This document shows, piece after piece, positions 27,386 to 34,494 of a DNA stretch of 54,452 bases (the stretch's first letter is position 1; every line of letters begins with the position of its first letter). The notes below the pieces were generated by a model. It was not told the origin of the DNA and made no database searches. It saw only the letters and a list, made by a program, of their open reading frames with translations. This DNA comes from Parabacteroides sp. (GTDB lineage: Bacteria > Bacteroidota > Bacteroidia > Bacteroidales > Tannerellaceae), in NCBI GenBank assembly GCA_028689545.1, contig JAQVCX010000012.1:1-54452 (forward strand), in the 5' to 3' direction. Made by a program: the position numbers and the translations under genes.

Positions 27386-28489
27386 TTATTCGGTCAAGTT
27401 GTCAATAGATACTTTCATGCCGGTACGCAATTGCATCACGCCGGACGTGATCAACGTATCGCCCACATTCAGCCCTCGCAACACCTGTACGCGGCTCTCG
27501 GTTCGTATGCCGATCGTGATCTCTTGAGGCTCGGCCACGCCGTTCTTATATAAATAGACGATGTCTTTTCCCATCTCGGGGATAACGGCCTCGCTGGGAA
27601 TGGCCAAGGCATCCTCGATCTCCCGCTTGGTTATCTCTACGGAGGTATAGCGGCCGGGTAAGATCTTCTCGCCCGGATTCGGGTAAGTGGCGCGTACCTT
27701 CAAGGTGCGGGTCGCCATGTCCACCTTGCTTTCCACGGCGTAAACGGCAGCCTTATAGTTCTGCATCATACCGTCTTTCTCCATGCGGAATAGGATAGGG
27801 GTTCCGTCTTGTACCTCGGCGGCGTAGCTCTCGGGGATGGAGAACTCGATTTTCAACGGGGATATCTTGGTCAACTTCGCGATCACGGAAGAGGAGGAGG
27901 TAACGTATGCGCCCTCACTCACGGAGCGCAGTCCGATGATCCCGTCGAAAGGAGCTCGAAGCTCGGTCTGGGCGATATTCGCTTTGACTAGCTCGATATC
28001 CGCCATCAGCTTCTCGTATTCGGTGGCTACTTGCTCGTAGGCTTCTTGGCTGACGGCATCTTTCTCCAGCAAGGTACGTTGGCGATAGACGCGGTCTTTG
28101 GCCAGGGGAACTTGAGCCTCCAGCTTCTTTAGCTGGGCTTGCAGCGGCTTGTCGTTGATTTTAGCCAACAGATCGCCCGCCTTTACGTGGGTGCCTTCCG
28201 TGAAATAGATGGCTACCACCTTACCGGAGGACTCGAAAGCCAAATCCACCTCTTCGTCCGGGAGGGTACTTCCGGTGCTAAGGATCTTATCTGTTAACGA
28301 TTGGTATTTTAATACCTCGGCATTGATATTAAGTGTTTGGTCCCGTAGGCTCGTGCCCGAAGCGGGTACGCCGGAAGCGGCATCTTGGGATGCCTTGAAC
28401 TTGTTCTTCAATTGAGGGTAAGCGATCATTCCCGCTATCAATAATAAGATAGCCGCGGAAACTCCCCATTTCGCTCTCTTTGTCATCAT
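27386..28489 (-). CDS. RND periplasmic adaptor (MFP)
   Basis: The 367-residue protein has an N-terminal membrane anchor (GVSAAILLLIAGMIAYP), a lipoyl-like half (SGKVVAIYFTEGTHVKAGDL), a hairpin coil (LKKLEAQVPLAKDRVYRQRT), the second lipoyl half (ELRAPFDGIIGLRSVSEGAY) and beta-barrel/membrane-proximal domains (LPGRYTSVEI, SGVMQLRTGMKV). It joins pump and TolC channel. Two ATG codons occur in a row at the start. A TATCTTTG element at 28587-28594 on the minus strand is the likely operon promoter. No TetR- or AraC-type regulator adjoins it. Confidence 0.94.
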   Translation of the reverse strand: MMTKRAKWGVSAAILLLIAGMIAYPQLKNKFKASQDAASGVPASGTSLRDQTLNINAEVLKYQSLTDKILSTGSTLPDEEVDLAFESSGKVVAIYFTEGTHVKAGDLLAKINDKPLQAQLKKLEAQVPLAKDRVYRQRTLLEKDAVSQEAYEQVATEYEKLMADIELVKANIAQTELRAPFDGIIGLRSVSEGAYVTSSSSVIAKLTKISPLKIEFSIPESYAAEVQDGTPILFRMEKDGMMQNYKAAVYAVESKVDMATRTLKVRATYPNPGEKILPGRYTSVEITKREIEDALAIPSEAVIPEMGKDIVYLYKNGVAEPQEITIGIRTESRVQVLRGLNVGDTLITSGVMQLRTGMKVSIDNLTE

Positions 28490-28695
28490 ATGTTCTCGTA
28501 TGGTATTTGCTACTGATTTACACTCGTTACTCCAAAATATATAACTGAACGCAACTTTAGATTGCCCTTTCGCAAAAAGGTTTAATCAAAGATACTATTT
28601 TTCTGAGGAATGAATCCCTTACCGGGAAGAACGGGTAAAACCAGGTGTTTAAAACGAATGGAGGGAGGAAGTATGATCCGTGGCATAGGAGATGT

Positions 28696-28767
28696 CAGTG
28701 CCACTATTGATATCTACCTGATGTCGGCGATACAGACAAGTCCGGGTAGATACCAATAGTGCCGCTG
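28696..28767. repeat. Inverted repeat at the end of the Rpn gene
   Basis: A 23-base arm at 28696-28718 (starts CAGTGCCACTATTG) is inverted at 28745-28767 with a few differences and a 26-base loop. It begins 2 bases beyond the Rpn gene's stop codon, so it probably ends that transcript, though no long T run follows. The 28500-28695 stretch holds the efflux promoter and nothing else I can support. Confidence 0.55.
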
Positions 28768-28769
28768 TC

Positions 28770-29606
28770 TTATTCCAAAGCTTCAATTTCTTTGAGGGAG
28801 AGGCCGGTGTATTTTTGGATGATTGAGGGTGATAATCCATCTACTTTCATGTTTCGGGCGGTGAATAGTAGGGCTTCCTCTTTCCCTTTCAATATCCCTT
28901 TCTCCTCCGCGTAATCAATCGTGTTCTTATAATCCCTGTATCGTTTCAGAGCCTCGTCGTATTGTACGCGTTCCTCCTTGCTGAGGTTTGCCACGTCTGC
29001 CACTTCCAGCAACTTGTCGAATACGGCTTTTCTGGCCTTGAAGGGCATTCTCTCTAAAGTGTCCATATGCTTCAATAAATATATCCAACGTTCAAAATCG
29101 TTCTCGCACTCGTCCGGTCCCTTTTGGAAGTAGGGCAGCTCAAGGTAGACTTGCCGTATCCTGTCGCTGAACATCCTTCCGGTCTCCCGGTCCGCCAATA
29201 TAACATCGGTCCGGAACTTAGAGTTCACGTCCATCTTGTAATTGAGGAGGAATACCCCGTATACGGGTTGCAACGCGAATTTCCAGTCCTTCCCTTTTTG
29301 TCCTTGGTTACTGATGGCCCTCGCCAGATAATACAGTCCCCTGTCGTGGAAATAGGGTTGTGCCCCGGTTTGCATCTCAACGACGAATAGGTTTCCGTTG
29401 CTATCCTTGCAATGTACGTCAAAGACGATTCCCCTGTCCTCCTGTGTCTCGGGGGTCTGGATCGGGTTCAGAAACGTGATGTCCTTGATGTCGTGCTCTC
29501 CGAAGAACAGCTGGTTCAAGAAATCGATCAGTAACTCCTTGTGTACCTCCTGCCCGAATATCCGGTGAAAGCCGAAATCGGTGAAGGGATTGATAAACTT
29601 TCCCAT
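28770..29606 (-). CDS. Rpn-family PD-(D/E)XK nuclease / putative transposase
   Basis: The 278-residue protein is of the Rpn/PDDEXK_2 family, widespread in Bacteroidales. It opens with FINPFTDFGFHRIFG. The nuclease core has GIVFDVHCKD (Asp) and LFVVEMQTG (Glu-x-Gln), followed by DRGLYYLARAIS. The C-terminal part is helical with the usual ILKGKEEALLFTARNMK ending. E. coli Rpn proteins are recA-independent recombination-promoting nucleases; the cellular role is otherwise unclear. Its upstream region faces the invertible promoter segment (see 30067-30286). A TATCTTTA-like element near 29668-29675 may be its own promoter. Confidence 0.85.
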   Translation of the reverse strand: MGKFINPFTDFGFHRIFGQEVHKELLIDFLNQLFFGEHDIKDITFLNPIQTPETQEDRGIVFDVHCKDSNGNLFVVEMQTGAQPYFHDRGLYYLARAISNQGQKGKDWKFALQPVYGVFLLNYKMDVNSKFRTDVILADRETGRMFSDRIRQVYLELPYFQKGPDECENDFERWIYLLKHMDTLERMPFKARKAVFDKLLEVADVANLSKEERVQYDEALKRYRDYKNTIDYAEEKGILKGKEEALLFTARNMKVDGLSPSIIQKYTGLSLKEIEALE

Positions 29607-29823
29607 AGTGCTTATAGGTTTTAGTGATTAATTATTATCGGGATGATTCTCTCTCATCCCTTGGCGTAAAGATACGCGTTTTTTTAATAGGAGGTGTTAT
29701 TTAGCCCTCTAATTGAGCTGGAATATGATAAATATCTGGTTAGGATACTTATCACGGCTTCTCCTTATATAGTTCATGCTATCAGTCTATTATAGTTTCC
29801 TTAAATTTCCTACTTAGGACACT

Positions 29824-29891
29824 GCGGTTTCCTGCTTAGGACACTGTAGTGTCCTGCTGTAGACACTACAGTGTCCTAAGCAGGAAACCGC
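29824..29891. repeat. Perfect 30-bp inverted repeat, 8-base loop
   Basis: The arm at 29824-29853 (starts GCGGTTTCCTGCTTAGGACA) is repeated without error in inverse at 29862-29891. An outer pair TAGTTTCCTTAA/TTAAAGGAAACTA at about 29797-29808 and 29900-29912 extends the structure, and the GGACACT block is also repeated directly. It lies between the Rpn gene and the invertible promoter. It may be a terminator or insulator, or a mobile palindromic repeat; no T run follows on either strand. Elsewhere in 29607-30066 I see no gene. Confidence 0.8.
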
Positions 29892-30066
29892 GGTGGCAGT
29901 TAAAGGAAACTATCGTTTCTATAGGAAGGGTCTTTAGTTCCCATTAGATACATTCCGCATTCAATTAAATGTCTTGAAACGTAGCCTTACTATAACTCTA
30001 TGAATATTTCTTGTCTTTGGGAGTATATATTAATGTACGGGTGTACATTATATATTATTAGGATAA

Positions 30067-30286
30067 GAAAACGACTAGTTTAAACCATCGATTCTATTAG
30101 TCATTTGCAAAGGTACGCGTTTCTTCGATACCTGCAACCCTTCCGAGCTATTTTTTCTCCACTTATTCTCTTTCTTATCAATAGGATAGGTTATCCTTGA
30201 CGAAACGACCGATTCCTTCCACGAACCTCCCTTTTCACCTCTCAAAAAACGCAAGATATAGACGATCGTTTAGACTAGTCGTTTTC
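30067..30286. promoter_or_regulatory. Invertible promoter segment (phase-variation switch), OFF orientation
   Basis: GAAAACGACTAGTTTAAAC at 30067-30085 recurs in inverse at 30268-30286 with one difference, and four further bases (ATCG) pair after one mismatch on the inner side. The enclosed DNA carries a well-spaced promoter on the minus strand (30108-30137) and no comparable one on the plus strand. Inversion would place that promoter about 115 bases upstream of the large gene's ATG, facing it. Phase-variable surface glycoproteins under invertible promoters are known in P. distasonis. The recombinase is not in this window. Confidence 0.85.
30108..30137 (-). promoter_or_regulatory. Promoter inside the invertible segment, facing left
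   Basis: TTG at 30135-30137 and TACCTTTG at 30115-30108 on the minus strand are 19 bases apart, a near-ideal Bacteroidetes -33/-7 pair. In the present orientation it reads away from the DUF6383 gene and toward the Rpn gene. After inversion the elements would map to 30216-30218 and 30238-30245 on the plus strand. Confidence 0.75.
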
Positions 30287-30359
30287 GAACAGAGGTCGAT
30301 AACTTAAAGTATTGAACGGTATTCAATTAACACTATTATTAATATTAAATTTAGAATTT

Positions 30360-33300
30360 ATGAACAAAAAGTTTACTACGCTTTTAGCTAGTGCTATGCT
30401 TGCGACTGCTTTCTCGGCAGGTGCGCAGGTCGATGCGAAGAAAGGCGACGTGATCTTGTTGACGACAGGAAATGAGTACTTGTCTGTTGGAACAGGAACT
30501 GCATTTGGCAAATTGGAAGACAAGGGGTCTGTTACGACGGATCTTGCTTCTTTGAACCAAGCTACTTGGACGGTTTCCGCTAAGAAGACCTCTTTAGGTA
30601 AAGATCTTTATTCTTTCCAAAACAAGGCTACTAGCTTGATTTTGGCAGTTGACCCTGCTACGGCTTACAATTTGGAGGATACGGAGAACTCAAAGAAGGT
30701 TGCTCTTTCATTAGGTGGCTCCGCTACGGAATGGGTGAGTGAGACTGTTGGATCTACGAAGACTATTGTATCTTATAACGGAGATTATATCTTAGCTATC
30801 GCTAAAGATCCTACGATTGGTTACTATCTGGTTAAGGCTAAATCTTTAGCTAAATTAGGTACAGTAATTTCGTTAAAGAACGAAGCTCCTAGCTCAACTC
30901 CAATGTCTTTAAAGGCTGCTGATTTGAACACATTGCTGCGTTCTGTAGAAGCTGATGACGATGCTGCGAAAAAATTGTTCTTCGGCTTAGGAATGACTCC
31001 GGAGGTGACGAAAGGGCAAGACAATTTATTGACGGCTACATCTTTGAATGCGAAAGATGCTGGAAATGGCTATGTGTATTTACAAGCTAAAGATAAGAAA
31101 TATGATGGCAAGACTGCTTATGTAGTTGTTGATACAGCTTACTATGGTGGTACGGAATCCGATAAGCTTTTGAAATATACTTACGACCATATGGAGTATG
31201 CAGAGAAAGCTAAACGTGAGGCTGGTTCATACCAATTTAAGTTTACTTACAATCCCGCAAAGGATGAGTTGTATGCTCAAGTAAAGACAGTGGCTCATGA
31301 ATATAAGAAAGGAACAAAGAATGACGAGGCATGGAAAGCATTCTTGAAAGCGAACAATAACTCTACTTGGACGAAGAACGGTACTGAAGAAGCCCAAGAG
31401 ATTGGTTCTGACGAATACATCTACATGTCTCAATTGAACGGTATGAGTGTGTTGACTGTCAATGTAGCGAAAGACGAAAATGGTGTTGGTACTCGTCTTG
31501 GTAAAGATAAGGCTGGTGTCACAATAGAACCTGCTTCAACGGATCAGAACGTAAAGATGACGATCGGTACGAAATTCACAGGCTTGACATTGACAACAAT
31601 TCCTGACGGCGTTTATACGATCCAGTATAAATCTACAGGTGGAAACCAACCGGAGAAAAATGGAACTTACGCATTGGCAAACTTGGCCGGAAAAGACGGT
31701 TGGGCATACCAAGCTAAGAGACAAAACTTCGAGCACATGCCTGCCGCTCAATGGGTTGTTAAAAAGAACGGTACTTCAAGTACAGCTACCGTATCTGTAA
31801 CGAACCGTGAGTTCAATGATATATTGAAGACAGCTTCTTCTCTTCAGTTCTTCAAGGTAGAGGGTAGCGAGGATGTGTTCTGTTATCAGAATGGACAAGC
31901 TGATACATTGAGCTTCTCTAAGGTAGCTGACAATTTGGTCGCAGACAAGAAGTTAGGTTACAAATATGTATCTGCCAACGATGCTAAGATCGAGACTTAT
32001 ACATTCAACTACTTGCACGGTTTGTCATTAGACAAATATCTGTACACTCCGGCAGGTAAGGATTCTATCGTACGTGTAGATGAGCTTGACGGCAAGTCTA
32101 ACTTCCGCTTGGAATTGGTTGTGGAGAACGATACGTATGGTGTTGGCGATACTTTAGTGAGAAACGTTTATAATGTCTATAATACGGTTAATGGCGAGAA
32201 GCGTTACTTATCTTACGACAATGTCGCTAAGAAATACATGATGAAGAAAAACCCGACTCCTTTCTTCTTGAAAGAGAATAACTGTATTGATGGTAAGCAT
32301 TATTATGCGTTGGTACAGGCTAACTTTAAGACTTATGCTTCTGACAAGCAGATAACAGGTAAGTGGTTTAAGATTGGAAATAGTTACTATCTTACAGATC
32401 ATTTTTATTCACAGGCTGGCTCTGACTATTTGTATATCGTAAATGATAAGGATGGTAATGTAATGGTCGCTGATAATAGCGAAGAAGACGTATATTTATA
32501 TACAAACGACAACGTCAAAGGTTTTGTTCTGGAGGAGACAGCGACAGCGAAGAAATGTACAAATCTATCAACTCAATACGCTCGTGTTAAAGTCTCTGTA
32601 GATGATAACACCTTGGATTTGACAGAAGGTAACTTGAACGATAAGTTTACTTTGGGTAACTATAACGAGATCCGTACCTCTGCCTTCGCTGTAGAGATCG
32701 ACAACTCTCCTTTGTATCGTCGTTTCAACAACACTGCTTTAGGTGAGAGCGAAACAGCTGATAGCTTGTTCTTCGTAGAGAAGATCCGTAAGGAATACTT
32801 GATGGATGAGTGGAATAAGAACTTAACAAATGAGGTTGTTGATTACGCTGGTATCTGGAATAAAGAGAAAGCAAATGGTAAATTGACGTTCATCGTTGAT
32901 ACCGCATGGGTAGGACGTGGCTTAGGTAACATCAAACCGCAATATTTGATCTCCGTAGCTCGTGAGGATCAAGTAGGTACTGAGACTATTGCTTGTACTG
33001 AGGCTGATGGCACACACTTCTATATCGATGATAAGGGTGTTGCTCACGCAACGGATAAATGGCATTGCCAACACGCTAAAAAGGGTCACGCTGGTTTCAA
33101 CTATGGTAAATATCTGGTAAGCTTCGGTGACTCCGCTCTTATCAAGGACAAGGAATTGAAGACTCCGTATATGGATATCGACGGTGGTTATACTCGCGTA
33201 GGTTTCGTGAAAGCGATCCATTCTGGTGATAGCTTGTATGTATTGACTAACGGTTTCGAGAAGATGGCTCCGGCTGACTTGCGTATCGAGACGATCATCG

Positions 33301-33959
33301 CCGACTATAAGAAGGCTGGTTTAGAGAACTTCATCGTAAACTTGCAGGGTGACAACCATAAGAACGTAACTTGGTCTTTCCGTTATGTAACTCCTTCTAA
33401 GGAAGCTGGTGTAGTTACAGAAGAAGGTACGGCTAATGAGTTCTTGTTCGAGTCTAACATCTACAATGAAAACGCTACATCTGTTCGTTATGATGTACCT
33501 GTAGATTACAAGGATTTGAGCAAGGGATATATCTCTATGGGTGGTAAAGCCACTAAGGGTTATAATGAGGCTGTTGCCGGTTCTATCGCTCCTTCTTACG
33601 CCGCATGGTTGAAGATGCAGAATGGTTGCTTGGTATTGACTCGTGGCGATTCTAAGTTTGACGCAGCTAAGACTGGTTCTGACGGTGCATTGATCTTCAA
33701 CGCTTATCCTAAGACAGAGAAAGAGGATATGGTAACTTCCAACGACGAGGTAGCTGTAGAAGGCGTATCTATCGTAGCTGGCAACGGAACTGTAACTGTT
33801 CAAGGTGCCGCTGGTAAGTCTATCGTTATCACGAACATCTTAGGTAAGGTAGTCGCTGAGACAGTTCTTACTTCTGACAACGCTACAATCTCCGTACCTG
33901 CTGGTATCGTAGCAATAGCCGTTGATGGTGAGGAAGCTGTAAAGGCTATCGTAAAATAA
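30360..33959 (+). CDS. Large secreted surface protein with DUF6383/T9SS-like C-terminal tail
   Basis: The 1199-residue protein from the ATG at 30360 has a signal peptide (KKFTTLLASAMLATAFSAGA, cut before QVDAKK). The body is a long series of beta-rich segments without recognisable enzyme motifs. The last 70 residues have the DUF6383 / type A sorting-domain pattern: VSIVAGNGTVTVQGAAGKS, IVITNILGKVVAE, ISVPAGIVAIAVDG and a C-terminal AIVK. Such tails send proteins through the T9SS to the surface, and that system's core is encoded at 14.8-21 kb. Codon use is strongly biased (GCT, AAG, GGT), as expected for abundant proteins. It resembles the phase-variable S-layer-like glycoproteins of P. distasonis; this identity is inferred. 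Confidence 0.8.
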   Translation: MNKKFTTLLASAMLATAFSAGAQVDAKKGDVILLTTGNEYLSVGTGTAFGKLEDKGSVTTDLASLNQATWTVSAKKTSLGKDLYSFQNKATSLILAVDPATAYNLEDTENSKKVALSLGGSATEWVSETVGSTKTIVSYNGDYILAIAKDPTIGYYLVKAKSLAKLGTVISLKNEAPSSTPMSLKAADLNTLLRSVEADDDAAKKLFFGLGMTPEVTKGQDNLLTATSLNAKDAGNGYVYLQAKDKKYDGKTAYVVVDTAYYGGTESDKLLKYTYDHMEYAEKAKREAGSYQFKFTYNPAKDELYAQVKTVAHEYKKGTKNDEAWKAFLKANNNSTWTKNGTEEAQEIGSDEYIYMSQLNGMSVLTVNVAKDENGVGTRLGKDKAGVTIEPASTDQNVKMTIGTKFTGLTLTTIPDGVYTIQYKSTGGNQPEKNGTYALANLAGKDGWAYQAKRQNFEHMPAAQWVVKKNGTSSTATVSVTNREFNDILKTASSLQFFKVEGSEDVFCYQNGQADTLSFSKVADNLVADKKLGYKYVSANDAKIETYTFNYLHGLSLDKYLYTPAGKDSIVRVDELDGKSNFRLELVVENDTYGVGDTLVRNVYNVYNTVNGEKRYLSYDNVAKKYMMKKNPTPFFLKENNCIDGKHYYALVQANFKTYASDKQITGKWFKIGNSYYLTDHFYSQAGSDYLYIVNDKDGNVMVADNSEEDVYLYTNDNVKGFVLEETATAKKCTNLSTQYARVKVSVDDNTLDLTEGNLNDKFTLGNYNEIRTSAFAVEIDNSPLYRRFNNTALGESETADSLFFVEKIRKEYLMDEWNKNLTNEVVDYAGIWNKEKANGKLTFIVDTAWVGRGLGNIKPQYLISVAREDQVGTETIACTEADGTHFYIDDKGVAHATDKWHCQHAKKGHAGFNYGKYLVSFGDSALIKDKELKTPYMDIDGGYTRVGFVKAIHSGDSLYVLTNGFEKMAPADLRIETIIADYKKAGLENFIVNLQGDNHKNVTWSFRYVTPSKEAGVVTEEGTANEFLFESNIYNENATSVRYDVPVDYKDLSKGYISMGGKATKGYNEAVAGSIAPSYAAWLKMQNGCLVLTRGDSKFDAAKTGSDGALIFNAYPKTEKEDMVTSNDEVAVEGVSIVAGNGTVTVQGAAGKSIVITNILGKVVAETVLTSDNATISVPAGIVAIAVDGEEAVKAIVK

Positions 33960-34120
33960 GGTTTATAAAGAAATAATATAAATCGAAAATACATTCCCGT
34001 GTGGGCAACCAAGTACTCCGTGATGGACGAACAAGCGGGAATGAATTAATATTAATACTAAAGTAATAAATTAAAGTTCATCTGCCGGTACCTCCGTGAG
34101 GAGAGAGGGCGGAAAAGAAA

Positions 34121-34157
34121 AAGCCTTGGCGGTATTGCAATACCAGCCAAGGCTTTA
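34121..34157 (+). terminator. Terminator of the large surface-protein gene
   Basis: AAGCCTTGGC at 34121-34130 pairs with GCCAAGGCTT at 34146-34155, and the middle GGTATTGCAATACC is itself palindromic. A short T-rich run follows. A weaker CATTCCCG/CGGGAATG pair lies upstream at about 33993-34043, within the long 3' untranslated region. Confidence 0.8.
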
Positions 34158-34355
34158 TTTATTATTGTAAAGCATCAGCCAGAACTTGGTAATGACAAAT
34201 CCGTGTTTCATGCTCGCTTGAAGGATAATAACGATCGTTTGCGAATGAATATTTCCGCAATAGAAGAAATCGATCATGATATCCGTTGTTTTAAGATAAA
34301 ACTCCGTTCAAATCCTCGTTATGAGCAAGTCTTGAATAAGGCAAAATCTATGTAA
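34158..34355 (+). pseudogene. Unidentified open stretch, probably a gene remnant
   Basis: The frame is open from a stop at 34059-34061 to the TAA at 34353-34355, but has no ATG before the middle. Past the terminator it reads VKHQPELGNDKSVFHARLKD, then NNDRLRMNISAIEEIDHDIR and ends YEQVLNKAKSM. It is charged and helical and looks coding rather than random, but I do not recognise a family. Lacking a start and following a terminator, it is most likely the 3' end of a lost gene. Confidence 0.3.
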
Positions 34356-34420
34356 TACTTAACTAAAGATCCAAATTTAAGCACGTTTATATGTTTTTTG
34401 AATGATTAAGGTGTATGCAA

Positions 34421-34452
34421 AAGGGGCGGCCTTATGATAAGACCACCCCTTC
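34421..34452 (-). terminator. Terminator of the transglutaminase-like gene
   Basis: On the minus strand AAGGGGTGGTCTTAT pairs with ATAAGGCCGCCCCTT with a one-base loop and two imperfect pairs, followed by TTGCAT. It lies 43 bases beyond the stop of the lipoprotein gene. Confidence 0.6.
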
Positions 34453-34494
34453 TTATAGGTTGTATGATAACGCCTTTACTCTTTTATGAGTTCG

